Below the pieces are notes generated by a model. The model made no database searches. It was given only the letters and a program-made list of their open reading frames with translations, and was not told the DNA's origin. Positions 30,549 through 39,242 of a stretch of 64,000 bases of DNA are shown here, in pieces. The stretch is from Arenibacter sp. F20364 (GTDB taxonomy: Bacteria; Bacteroidota; Bacteroidia; Flavobacteriales; Flavobacteriaceae). Within the stretch, counting starts at the first letter, position 1. Each line of letters starts with the position of its first letter. The position numbers and the translations under genes are program-made. The stretch is from positions 62,001 through 126,000 of the forward strand of contig NZ_JALKBD010000007.1 in assembly GCF_023015905.1 (NCBI RefSeq). Direction: 5' to 3'.

Positions 30549-32477
30549 ATGATTAAAAGTAAAATCGACAAGGTTACCAGTTTTGAAAAACGGTTTGAAA
30601 AAATCAACACGGTTATCTTCGAATCTTCCGAGGTTGCGTCCAAAGCAGCAGCCGCTGAAATTGCGACATTAATTCAGAAAAAACAAAAGGCCAAGGAGAT
30701 GTGCGTTCTTGGACTTGCTACAGGTTCCACTCCAAAAAGGCTGTATGCCGAACTGGTACGCCTGCACAGGGAGGAAAACCTTAGTTTTAAAAATGTGATA
30801 GCCTTCAATTTGGATGAATATTATCCAATGGAGCCGGATGCCATACAGAGTTATGTGCGTTTTATGAAGGAATTGCTTTTCAACCATGTTGATATAGAAC
30901 CTGAAAATTATCATATTCCGGACGGAACTTTGGCTAAAAAGGATATTGCAGACTATTGTAAGGAGTACGAGGCCAAAATAGACGCTTTGGGCGGAATAGA
31001 CCTGCAAGTTTTGGGTATTGGTGGCAACGGACATATTGGTTTCAACGAATCCGGTTCCCTCCCAAATTCCAAAACCAGGCTGGTTACTTTAGACCATATT
31101 ACCAGGGTTGCAGCCAGCCAAGATTTCCAAGGATTGTACAATACTCCCAAAACGGCAATTACGCTCGGTATAAAGCAGATCATGCAGGCCAAGCAGGTTA
31201 TCCTTATGGCTTGGGGAGAAGGTAAATCCTCTATCATTAAAGCTTCTGCGGAAGGCCCTATTACGGAACAAGTACCCGCATCCTACCTACAGGAGCACCC
31301 TAACAGCGTATTTATCCTAGATCAGGGTTCTTCTTCCAAACTAACCAGGGTAAGCACCCCATGGATCGTAGAGAAGGTAGAGTGGGATGAGAAAATGATA
31401 AAGAAAGCCGTTGTTGGACTTGCGCTAAGATTGGAAAAACCGGTTTTAATGTTGACCGAGGCCGACTATATTGAAAACGGTATGAGCGATTTGCTGACAG
31501 AAGTTGGGGATGCCTACGATATAAATATCAGAATTTTCAATAAACTACAGCATACCATTACCGGTTGGCCTGGAGGCAAACCAAACGCCGACGACAGCAA
31601 TAGACCGGAAAGGGCAATTCCTGCCAAAAAACGCGTGCTTATATTTAGTCCACACCCAGATGACGATATCATTAGTATGGGGGGTACATTCATGCGGCTA
31701 CAAAACCAAGGCCATGAAGTACATGTAGCTTATCAGACTTCCGGAAATATAGCTGTAGCCGATGACGAAGCCTTACGATTCTCGGATTTCGTGATCGATT
31801 ACAACCGCTCCTTTGGTCTGGACAACAAAAAATCCATTGAGATCTACAAAAAGGCTACGGAGTTTATTAAAAATAAAAAGACTAGTGAAATTGACATTGA
31901 AGAGGTAAGAAACATAAAGGGACTTATTCGTAGAAGTGAGGCCAGGGCCACCAGTTATTACGTTGGACTTACGGACGAGCAGATACATTTTAACGATCTG
32001 CCTTTCTACGAAACAGGTACTATTGAAAAAAATCCTCCGGGCGAGGAAGATATCAAAATTACCATGGACCTAATCGAAAAAATTAAACCCCACCAAATAT
32101 ATGCTGCGGGTGATTTGGCAGATCCACACGGTACCCACAAGGTATGTTTGGACATCATTTTTGAGGCCTTGAAGCGACTTAAACCCAAGCCTTATATGAA
32201 GGATTGTTGGTTATGGCTATATCGTGGAGCTTGGCAGGAATGGGATATAGAAGATATTGAAATGGCAGTACCTATGAGCCCAAGTCAGGTTTTAGCAAAG
32301 CGATATGGAATTTTCAAACATCAATCCCAAAAAGACGGAGTGGTATTCCAAGGCTCGGATTCCAGGGAATTCTGGCAACGTGCAGAGGACAGGAACAAGG
32401 AAACGGCTACCAAATACGATGAATTGGGATTGGCACATTACGCTGCCATGGAAGCCTTTGTCCGCTACCATTTTTAA
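30549..32477 (+). CDS. nagB: glucosamine-6-phosphate deaminase fused to a PIG-L/LmbE deacetylase-like domain
   Basis: 642 residues with two domains. Residues about 20-300 are NagB: LATGSTPKRLY (56-66), FNLDEYYPM with Asp89, GIGGNGHIGFNE (157-167). It converts glucosamine 6-phosphate to fructose 6-phosphate and ammonia. Residues about 360-640 are an LmbE-like N-deacetylase domain with the zinc motif SPHPDDD at 367-373 and a later DPHGTH segment near 525. A fused enzyme could deacetylate GlcNAc-6-P and then deaminate it, but the LmbE substrate is unproven. The same two-domain form occurs in other Bacteroidota. Terminator at 32503. Confidence 0.92.
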   Translation: MIKSKIDKVTSFEKRFEKINTVIFESSEVASKAAAAEIATLIQKKQKAKEMCVLGLATGSTPKRLYAELVRLHREENLSFKNVIAFNLDEYYPMEPDAIQSYVRFMKELLFNHVDIEPENYHIPDGTLAKKDIADYCKEYEAKIDALGGIDLQVLGIGGNGHIGFNESGSLPNSKTRLVTLDHITRVAASQDFQGLYNTPKTAITLGIKQIMQAKQVILMAWGEGKSSIIKASAEGPITEQVPASYLQEHPNSVFILDQGSSSKLTRVSTPWIVEKVEWDEKMIKKAVVGLALRLEKPVLMLTEADYIENGMSDLLTEVGDAYDINIRIFNKLQHTITGWPGGKPNADDSNRPERAIPAKKRVLIFSPHPDDDIISMGGTFMRLQNQGHEVHVAYQTSGNIAVADDEALRFSDFVIDYNRSFGLDNKKSIEIYKKATEFIKNKKTSEIDIEEVRNIKGLIRRSEARATSYYVGLTDEQIHFNDLPFYETGTIEKNPPGEEDIKITMDLIEKIKPHQIYAAGDLADPHGTHKVCLDIIFEALKRLKPKPYMKDCWLWLYRGAWQEWDIEDIEMAVPMSPSQVLAKRYGIFKHQSQKDGVVFQGSDSREFWQRAEDRNKETATKYDELGLAHYAAMEAFVRYHF

Positions 32478-32502
32478 GCATCAATAAATTATAACACAAA
32501 AA

Positions 32503-32527
32503 GGCTGCCCAGTGGGCAGCCTTTTTT
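32503..32527. terminator. bidirectional Rho-independent terminator
   Basis: GGCTGCCC (32503-32510), 3-base loop, GGGCAGCC (32514-32521), then a T run, with A's in front. It lies between convergent nagB and the Met/His-rich lipoprotein gene. Confidence 0.88.
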
Positions 32528-32545
32528 ATTGCATATCAGTACTAT

Positions 32546-33409
32546 CTAAAATTCCAATTCGAAGTATAGACTACTGGCTTCGTTTTCATCGGTAATATCT
32601 TCACCCTTCAGTACTTCTCCCGTACCGTTCAACAATTTTAAATTAAGTTTCCAATACCCCGTCATGGTCAAGGACAATTTTCCTTTATAAGATTTGGTAG
32701 CCGCATCATAGGTTAAATCTTCATTGTTGGGGGAACTGTGGTTGCCCATACCCGGCATACGCGGATCTAAGGTTACCGTGTAATTTTCCACAAGGGGAAA
32801 GCTCATCATACTTTCCATTTTAAATAACATAGCAGTCATGTCGTTAACCGCAACTTCTGGATCTTTTGGTTCCACCATGGCCAAGACATACCGCACATCA
32901 TCAGTTCCCATAAATGAGGAAACCGTTTGTTTTCCATCAGCTGGCGCCGTAACTTCTATAGTTTCGGTCAAGGAAAATTCTTCCCCATTTACCCCATAGG
33001 TCAAAGTAACATCCCAGTATTCATCAGCGTTTCCAGGCATCTGAAAAATGATATATCCTTTGGCCACCGTGTTGTTATCATCTGTAATACTTAGGTCGGA
33101 TTTTGGACAGGAATGATTCATACTCATCATGTGCATTACTGGCGACCAAGAAATATCCGGATTGGCAAAATAACTATTGTCGGCATTATTCTTTACGCGT
33201 ACAAAAATTTCATTGTACCCGGTCGTAAAGCCCGTCTTCCCTTCGGAATATAACTCCAAACTATGGCCATTGGCCTCAATATTTGCGACCAAGTTAAAAT
33301 TGGCCATTGGGTTTTCTTCAAATTTTGGAGTATCGTCCCCATCTGAGCTACAAGAGGTAAATCCTACGGCTACTATAAATACTACTAGAACTAATTTTAT
33401 TGTTTTCAT
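32546..33409 (-). CDS. Met/His-rich lipoprotein, YtkA/FixH-like repeats
   Basis: 287-residue lipoprotein (signal ends GFTSC, Cys20) with two Ig-like halves reminiscent of YtkA/FixH domains. Each half has a Met/His-rich motif: PVMHMMSMNHSCPK near 90-103 and LDPRMPGMGNHSSP near 212-225. Such motifs are typical of soft-metal ligands, so I infer a copper-binding exported protein. It begins 13 bases after the stop of the copper-receptor-like TonB gene and is the last gene of that operon. No exact family name can be given. Confidence 0.72.
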   Translation of the reverse strand: MKTIKLVLVVFIVAVGFTSCSSDGDDTPKFEENPMANFNLVANIEANGHSLELYSEGKTGFTTGYNEIFVRVKNNADNSYFANPDISWSPVMHMMSMNHSCPKSDLSITDDNNTVAKGYIIFQMPGNADEYWDVTLTYGVNGEEFSLTETIEVTAPADGKQTVSSFMGTDDVRYVLAMVEPKDPEVAVNDMTAMLFKMESMMSFPLVENYTVTLDPRMPGMGNHSSPNNEDLTYDAATKSYKGKLSLTMTGYWKLNLKLLNGTGEVLKGEDITDENEASSLYFELEF

Positions 33410-33422
33410 CGGTTTATTTTTG

Positions 33423-35444
33423 TTAATTAATTGAATAAGAAAGTGTTAAAAAAAAGTTTCGCCCCATTCGTGGGATGTTTTTCCAATCAGTATAGGTGGA
33501 GTAGTTTTCATCAAAAATATTCTCTACCCCGAATTTTGCATACATGGAATCGTTATTGAATTTAAAGGTCTTGCCGAAGTTCAAAGAACAAACCGTATAA
33601 GCCGGTGTTTGATCTTCCCCAAAATCAGGATTATAATTCACTTGTTTGGCTGCTCCGCTTATCCTTAAACCAGCTGAAAATGACTTGGAATTATATTGAA
33701 ACCCTGAGCGGTAAGAAAATGGACTAATAAAAGGAATGTTCCCTCCATCATTGTCCGTACCACGATGATAAGAGACCAATCCAGACCATTTCAGTTCTGG
33801 CAGAATAGCGTATTCCACATCCAATGAAGTGTTGAACAATTGGGCGTACTCCAGATTTTTATAGATCTTGACTCCTTCAGCCCCTATGGTCATTACACTT
33901 AGGGAAGGGGCAATTTCCCCAATGATATAATCGGCGATATGGAAAAAATTAGCCTCGGCACCTACCTTTAGTTTGGATTTTTCCCATGAGATTTTGGCAT
34001 TGGCCTCCATTGATTTTTCGTTGGCAAGTCCGGGATCCCCAATATAGTCATGGTTGTCAAAACTGTTGAACAAATAAAACCCATACCCTTCGGTCACGGA
34101 AGGTGCCCTATCCCCATAGGAAAGTCCAGCATTAAAATGCCATGGCATCCACATTTTATGCCACTGCCCTGAGATACTTTTTAGAAAGCGAGTTTTGGAT
34201 TTCTCCATCTCCGGATAAAAAATCTTTAGACTATTCAATCCAAATTCGTCCGCAACATTCTGATTCTGGGCGGTTATCCTGGTTGCTATTTTTAGAAAAC
34301 TACCATTTAGATCCAACTCATCCTCCAAATATACCCCACCATTGGCGGTACGTACATCGGGCCAAGTAAGCATAAACATGGGCAACTCGTTGGGGTCATT
34401 GGGATACATAGTCATTTCTGCCAATGACTTGTTGTAATACCCGTCCATTTTAAACAAAAATTGATGCTTTTTAACTTTCAGTGCTGCTTGGGAGTAAAAG
34501 CCATAGGTATCGCTCCAACCCGGCATATCCATATGTATGGGTACGTCTGGCCGTTTGGTATCGTCCATGACATGGGTCACCTTATTAAAATACAACTTGG
34601 ATTTCCAATTACTCAAACTTCCCCATAAAACATCCTGCTCAAAGCCTACCGATGCAATGATGGCCCTTGCCAAGGAAACATCCATAGTCAATGCCGGATA
34701 GCCCACGTCCCTGGCTTCATCATAAATAAGACTGGCAGTAAGAGACCTATCGCCGGCAATCTTATAACCCCCATTGGCCGAAAAATTATACTTTTCAAAC
34801 TGGGAGAACTCCACCTCTTCGTCGCCCCCGGCAAAATAATTTTCTGCCTTGCGGTAAATTATATCCGTATCCACATAGAATTTGGAATCCGAAAAATTAA
34901 GCTCGGCCCCAACAACACTCATTTGGTTGTTGCTCTCAAAACCAGTCTCCACGCCACCATATAATCCAATTTCCTTAAAGTTACCCCTATCCAGTTCCAA
35001 ATTAATGGCTCCTCCAATAGTGTTTCCGTGTTCAGTACCTTGTTGGCCAGAAGCTATGTGCGCCTGGGATAAATTGGACACGTCCACATAAGAGGTAATG
35101 GGATCCATCTTGTCCGTACAGGCACCAAAGATCCTCATTCCATCAATAGTTACGGATAGACGTTCGGAGAACATATTGTTCAGAGTCGGTTCCCACGCAT
35201 ATGCTCCGCGTTTCACCATATCTACCTTTTTGGAAGATTCCAGATACTCGTCCAAAGTAGAAAGAGGTTTGGGTTGGCGATGGTAATCGAAGGCCTTTCT
35301 GGCCGAAATTAGAATAACCTCGTCCAAATTGATCGTAATGATGGAATCCTTTTGCAAAACCACTTCCTGTGCACCTATGTTCATGGGAAAAATAAATATC
35401 CCCAACAACAACACCCAAATGCATATAGGTCTGTTTGTTTCCAT
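33423..35444 (-). CDS. TonB-dependent outer membrane receptor, probable copper receptor (OprC/NosA-like)
   Basis: 673-residue receptor: signal peptide (ICIWVLLLGIFIFPMNIGAQ), plug domain and 22-strand barrel ending in a C-terminal aromatic-rich strand (RNFFLTLSYSIN). The plug has GACTDKMD (C109, M113: CxxxM) and the barrel has THVMDD (H291, M293: HxM). The copper site of Pseudomonas OprC is C143/M147/H323/M325, and the 182-residue spacing here nearly equals its 180. No carboxypeptidase-like extension and no SusD partner, so it is not a glycan receptor. Neighbours are a Met/His-rich lipoprotein and a Cys-motif protein. Likely role: copper uptake for NosZ. Confidence 0.82.
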   Translation of the reverse strand: METNRPICIWVLLLGIFIFPMNIGAQEVVLQKDSIITINLDEVILISARKAFDYHRQPKPLSTLDEYLESSKKVDMVKRGAYAWEPTLNNMFSERLSVTIDGMRIFGACTDKMDPITSYVDVSNLSQAHIASGQQGTEHGNTIGGAINLELDRGNFKEIGLYGGVETGFESNNQMSVVGAELNFSDSKFYVDTDIIYRKAENYFAGGDEEVEFSQFEKYNFSANGGYKIAGDRSLTASLIYDEARDVGYPALTMDVSLARAIIASVGFEQDVLWGSLSNWKSKLYFNKVTHVMDDTKRPDVPIHMDMPGWSDTYGFYSQAALKVKKHQFLFKMDGYYNKSLAEMTMYPNDPNELPMFMLTWPDVRTANGGVYLEDELDLNGSFLKIATRITAQNQNVADEFGLNSLKIFYPEMEKSKTRFLKSISGQWHKMWMPWHFNAGLSYGDRAPSVTEGYGFYLFNSFDNHDYIGDPGLANEKSMEANAKISWEKSKLKVGAEANFFHIADYIIGEIAPSLSVMTIGAEGVKIYKNLEYAQLFNTSLDVEYAILPELKWSGLVSYHRGTDNDGGNIPFISPFSYRSGFQYNSKSFSAGLRISGAAKQVNYNPDFGEDQTPAYTVCSLNFGKTFKFNNDSMYAKFGVENIFDENYSTYTDWKNIPRMGRNFFLTLSYSIN

Positions 35445-35577
35445 AAGTATTGCGTATACCTTATGGGCACATTTAATAATGTTCATTTGATTTATTTAGA
35501 TAATACAATTCCGTTAAGACACCATAGACGTGTACAAGGTTTAGAGTAAACCGCATACTTTTATGGCAGTTATTGAA

Positions 35578-35952
35578 TTATCCCAGCTCTGGTGGCTGTG
35601 CAATATCTGTAGTGTATAGACCAGGAATTAAAGTTTGAATTCCCTTATAATTATTTTTAACCGTGGTATCGAAATCCATGGCCGATCCAAAAACGAATAA
35701 TGGGTCGAATGACGAAATGAACTGAATTTCTACATTGAAGCGTTTACCCTCGAACGGATTCTTATCGCTTCCCTCCGATTCTTTGGCCAATTGTTTTGCC
35801 AAATAACATTTCCCATCGCAATGCATGGAAGGCGTATCCCTGTTTTCACAAAGGTTCTCCACAATATAATCATAATTCACTGCGTATTCAGCTATAGGCC
35901 AAAGTGGCTTTATCAGCATAATTATCGCAACAAATAGGATTAGATGTTTCAT
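35578..35952 (-). CDS. small exported protein with C-x9-C-x3-C motif
   Basis: 124 residues, N-terminal hydrophobic segment (signal or anchor), then C35, C45 and C49 in SMHCDGKCYL. The CDGKCYL core recurs in short uncharacterised flavobacterial proteins, as far as I recall often beside TonB receptors. The Met-His-Cys setting suggests metal binding. It is first in the operon with the copper-receptor-like gene (133 bases upstream of the receptor ATG). I assign no function. Confidence 0.65.
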   Translation of the reverse strand: MKHLILFVAIIMLIKPLWPIAEYAVNYDYIVENLCENRDTPSMHCDGKCYLAKQLAKESEGSDKNPFEGKRFNVEIQFISSFDPLFVFGSAMDFDTTVKNNYKGIQTLIPGLYTTDIAQPPELG

Positions 35953-36093
35953 TATAAATTTTCAACATTTAAAATTACAGCCTTGTTCCAAATAAAAGAC
36001 CAAAATTTTTAATTTTATGCAAGCTCTCATGACAAAAGACTGCAATGTTTAAAATGCTCGATAAAGATAAAGCATATTTTACACATAAAAAGA

Positions 36094-36105
36094 TGACAAT
36101 TGTCA
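36094..36105. promoter_or_regulatory. perfect palindrome in the cyd upstream region
   Basis: TGACAATTGTCA, a perfect 12-base palindrome about 52 bases upstream of the second palindrome in the divergent region between the Cys-motif gene and cydA. Candidate operator of an unknown regulator. Confidence 0.4.
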
Positions 36106-36150
36106 GGTATTGGATCTATTTGTTTTTATTCGATTTAAATAAGTAACAAT

Positions 36151-36193
36151 GTAACTTGTGTTACCCTGTTTCATTTATTGTTGTTTAATTTTA
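36151..36193 (+). promoter_or_regulatory. cydAB promoter with CRP/FNR-type palindrome
   Basis: GTAAC-TTGT-GTTAC at 36151-36164 has the geometry of CRP/FNR-family sites. TAATTTTA at 36186-36193 is a near match to the -7 element TAnnTTTG. If so, the palindrome is centred about 42 bases upstream of the transcription start, the position used by class II activators. This would suit oxygen-responsive control of the bd oxidase. Confidence 0.5.
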
Positions 36194-36221
36194 CAATATT
36201 ATTAAACCTTAAGTTTTTTTC

Positions 36222-37553
36222 ATGGAGGATATGCTCTTTTATGATAGAATGCAATTTGCCTTTACTATCACCTTCCACTATTTGTTTCCGCAACTTACAA
36301 TGGGACTCTCCCTGATCATCGTTTATTTCAAATGGAAATTCCTTAGGACCCGAATTGATTATTATAATGATGCCGCAAAATTCTGGATGCGGATCTTCGC
36401 CCTTAATTTTGCTATGGGGGTTGTTACCGGCATACCAATGGAATTCCAATTTGGCACCAATTGGGCCAAATTTTCCGAATTGACCGGAGGAATCATTGGG
36501 CAAACCTTGGCCATGGAAGGGATGTTTTCCTTTTTTCTGGAATCTTCCTTTTTGGGACTATTTTTATTCGGCGAAAAATTACTGGGACACAAATTACACT
36601 TTGTAACGGGTTTCTTGGTTTTTTTAGGTTCTTGGGCCAGTGGCTTTTTAATAATAGCCACGCATTCCTGGATGCAGCATCCGGTAGGATATGAAATATT
36701 GAGCAATGGTAAATTTGTGTTGAATAATTTTAGTGCCTTATTTTCCAACCCATGGCTCTTGCCCTCCTACTTGCACAATCAATTGGCAAGTTTGGTAACC
36801 GCATCTTTTGTAATGGCTGCCATAGGGGCCTTTTATATTTTGAACGACAGGCATAGTAATTTCGGTAAGCTATTTGTGAAGACAGGGGTAATAGTTGGAC
36901 TTGTTTCCTCTGTATTGGTAGCTTTTCCAACAGGAGATTGGGCGGCAAAAAATGTGGTGGAACATCAGCCGGTTACCTTTGCAGCCATGGAAGGACTATT
37001 TAAAACCCAGGATGGCGGGTCGGAAATCGTACTAATAGGACAGCCTAATGTAGTAGATAAAAAGCTGGACAATAAAATTGCGGTTCCCAATATCCTAAGC
37101 TTTTTAACCTATAAAAAATGGGATGCCGAAGTAAAAGGGTTAAATGAATTTGACCCGGAAAACTATCCCACCAATATTCCCGGATTGTATTATGCCTATC
37201 ATATAATGGTAGGACTAGGAACTTTATTTATTGGAATTATGGCCTTGGGGGCCTTTCAGTTATGGCGTAAAAAACTATACAGCACCAAATGGATCTTGTG
37301 GTCCCTGCTCTTCTTCCTTCCCTTTCCCTATATTGCCAATACCACTGGTTGGTATACGGCAGAATTGGGTAGACAGCCTTGGCTGGTCTATAACCTTTTG
37401 CGCACCTCTGAAGGAATTTCCCCAACCGTATCCTCCGGAAACACCTTGTTCACCTTATTGGGATTTATTGGATTGTACCTACTATTGGGAATGCTATTTT
37501 TGATCCTCGTAGGTAAAATTATAAATAAAGGACCTGTAACCTCTGAAGCTTAA
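36222..37553 (+). CDS. cydA: cytochrome bd quinol oxidase subunit I
   Basis: 443-residue inner-membrane subunit that oxidises quinol and carries hemes b558, b595 and d. Key residues fall at E. coli-like positions: His19 (heme b595), Glu99 and Glu107 (proton/heme pocket) and His185 (b558), with GWYTAELGRQPW near the C-terminal end. The quinol loop is short, so this is the short-Q-loop class. cydB follows after 2 bases. Bd oxidases need no copper and tolerate NO, fitting the surrounding NO/N2O genes. Confidence 0.96.
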   Translation: MEDMLFYDRMQFAFTITFHYLFPQLTMGLSLIIVYFKWKFLRTRIDYYNDAAKFWMRIFALNFAMGVVTGIPMEFQFGTNWAKFSELTGGIIGQTLAMEGMFSFFLESSFLGLFLFGEKLLGHKLHFVTGFLVFLGSWASGFLIIATHSWMQHPVGYEILSNGKFVLNNFSALFSNPWLLPSYLHNQLASLVTASFVMAAIGAFYILNDRHSNFGKLFVKTGVIVGLVSSVLVAFPTGDWAAKNVVEHQPVTFAAMEGLFKTQDGGSEIVLIGQPNVVDKKLDNKIAVPNILSFLTYKKWDAEVKGLNEFDPENYPTNIPGLYYAYHIMVGLGTLFIGIMALGAFQLWRKKLYSTKWILWSLLFFLPFPYIANTTGWYTAELGRQPWLVYNLLRTSEGISPTVSSGNTLFTLLGFIGLYLLLGMLFLILVGKIINKGPVTSEA

Positions 37554-37555
37554 AT

Positions 37556-38632
37556 ATGGAATTATTTTGGTACGTTGTTTTAATGAGTATGTTGGCCATC
37601 TACGTGATTTTGGATGGTTATGATTTTGGAGCGGGAATAGTACATTTATTTTTCGCCAAAAAAGAAAAGGACAAGAAGGCCATTACCAATGCCATTGGCC
37701 CTTTTTGGGATGCCAATGAGGTCTGGCTGATTGCTTCCGGAGGTGTTCTTTTCTTTGCCTTTCCTACCCTCTACGCCTCATCGTTCAGTGGATTTTATTT
37801 GCCGTTGATCATGATTCTTTGGCTGCTGATCTTTAGGGCGATCGGTCTGGAACTCAGGGGTCAGATACACAACAAATTATGGGAGACAGTGTGGGACAAA
37901 GCCTTTGGAATAGCCAGTTTTCTTTTGGCCCTTTTCTTTGGAATCGCCCTGGGCAATGTAGTTAGGGGTGTAAATTTGGGCATGGTGGAAAATGGCATCT
38001 CTGCCCACGAAGCCCACTATTTTTTTCTTCCCCTTTGGAATCCCACTTTTAGTCCATCTGCGGAACATTTGGGCATTATAGACTGGTTTACCATTTTACT
38101 GGGTCTGGTCGGGGTGATCACCTTGACTATCCATGGTGCCAACTGGATCATCTACAAGACCAATTCGGACCTCAACAATAAACTAAAGACCGCTATTTTT
38201 AGACTCAATTTCGTCCTGCTCGCTTTGGTAATCCTCTCCCTTGTTGTTTGGCATGTAATTGCGCCCAAGCCCTTTCACAATTTTATCGAAAGACCATGGA
38301 TGTGGATTTTCCCATTATTGACCCTAACCGGCCTATTTGGACTTTTTAAGGTAAAGACCTTTAAAAAGGACGGTATTGGATTTATATTCTCCTCCCTATT
38401 TATCCTAGGTGGTTTTGCCTCCACCGCGGCTTCAATTTTTCCAAAAGTATTACCATCGACCAATACGGTAAATCCGTCTTTGACCATATACAATGTGGCG
38501 GCAGATGAGTACGGACTTTCTGTGGGTATAAATTGGTTTATAATTGCGCTAATCCTTCTAATTGCCTATGTATTTATTCAGTACAAGGTCTTTAAAGGAA
38601 AAATGGACGACATCGGCTATGGGGAGCATTAA
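37556..38632 (+). CDS. cydB: cytochrome bd quinol oxidase subunit II
   Basis: 358-residue polytopic subunit with about eight to nine helices. LDGYDFGAGIVHLFFA near residues 21-36 and GPFWDANEVWLIASGG near 50-65 are the CydB signatures. Two bases separate it from cydA. No CydX-like small subunit is evident downstream; the next 108 bases carry the rrf2 promoter. Confidence 0.95.
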   Translation: MELFWYVVLMSMLAIYVILDGYDFGAGIVHLFFAKKEKDKKAITNAIGPFWDANEVWLIASGGVLFFAFPTLYASSFSGFYLPLIMILWLLIFRAIGLELRGQIHNKLWETVWDKAFGIASFLLALFFGIALGNVVRGVNLGMVENGISAHEAHYFFLPLWNPTFSPSAEHLGIIDWFTILLGLVGVITLTIHGANWIIYKTNSDLNNKLKTAIFRLNFVLLALVILSLVVWHVIAPKPFHNFIERPWMWIFPLLTLTGLFGLFKVKTFKKDGIGFIFSSLFILGGFASTAASIFPKVLPSTNTVNPSLTIYNVAADEYGLSVGINWFIIALILLIAYVFIQYKVFKGKMDDIGYGEH

Positions 38633-38678
38633 TATGCCCTACTCCGGGAGCCAGTAAAAAAGATAATATTTTTATTTA

Positions 38679-38717
38679 GGATAAATTTGTCCGAAATAAG
38701 AATTAGAATTATATTTG
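38679..38717 (+). promoter_or_regulatory. rrf2 promoter with overlapping palindromic operator
   Basis: TTTG at 38686-38689 and TATATTTG at 38710-38717, 20 bases apart, fit the Bacteroidota promoter consensus exactly. The palindrome GGATAAATTTGTCC (38679-38692, one mismatched pair) covers the -33 element, so binding there would repress. A near-identical sequence lies upstream of the nos operon at 52011-52024, which suggests autoregulation by the Rrf2 protein. Confidence 0.62.
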
Positions 38718-38740
38718 TAACGATCAAATTTTGAATCAAC

Positions 38741-39175
38741 ATGTTTTCAAAAGCCTGCGAGTACGGAATAAAAGCCACTATATACATAGCTGTAAAATCT
38801 ATGCACCAGGAGCGTGTAAGCCTTAAGGAGATTGCGGAAGAGGTAAATTCTCCCGTGGCATTTACCGCAAAAATATTACAATCTTTGGCAAAGAGTGGTA
38901 TAATAGATTCCCATAAGGGTCCCACTGGAGGATTTCAGATCGAGGAATCGAACATAGACGCCATTAAATTATACGATATTGTAAATGCCATTGACGGTGA
39001 AAAAATATTCGTTGGCTGTGGCTTGGGTTTGGAACAATGTGATGCCAGCCAGCCTTGTCCGGTACATGATAAATTTGTTGGGATAAGGGATAATCTTAAA
39101 ATTATGTTACAGAATACAAGCCTTTATGAGTTGGCAACAGGCCTGGATATTGGTCTAACCCACCTGAAAAGGTAA
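38741..39175 (+). CDS. Rrf2 family transcriptional regulator, NsrR-like
   Basis: 144 residues: winged helix at about 1-80 and three cysteines C93-x6-C100-x5-C106 as Fe-S ligands, close to the C-x5-C-x5-C of NsrR. NsrR-type proteins sense NO through a 4Fe-4S or 2Fe-2S cluster and repress NO-detoxification genes. Flanked by cydAB and by ric, hemerythrin and hemoglobin genes, so NO sensing is the best inference. IscR- or RirA-like sensing cannot be excluded. Proposed operators: its own promoter and the nos promoter. Confidence 0.85.
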   Translation: MFSKACEYGIKATIYIAVKSMHQERVSLKEIAEEVNSPVAFTAKILQSLAKSGIIDSHKGPTGGFQIEESNIDAIKLYDIVNAIDGEKIFVGCGLGLEQCDASQPCPVHDKFVGIRDNLKIMLQNTSLYELATGLDIGLTHLKR

Positions 39176-39242
39176 AACATTCAAAACAATAAAGGACAAA
39201 ACGGTCTTAAACTCTTTATCTTAAATTTTTAATGCAGACCAC

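Noticed and set aside
36171-36503. 110-codon open frame on the minus strand over the cydA start
   Set aside because: It overlaps a clear cydA and its promoter; its low-complexity sequence matches nothing.
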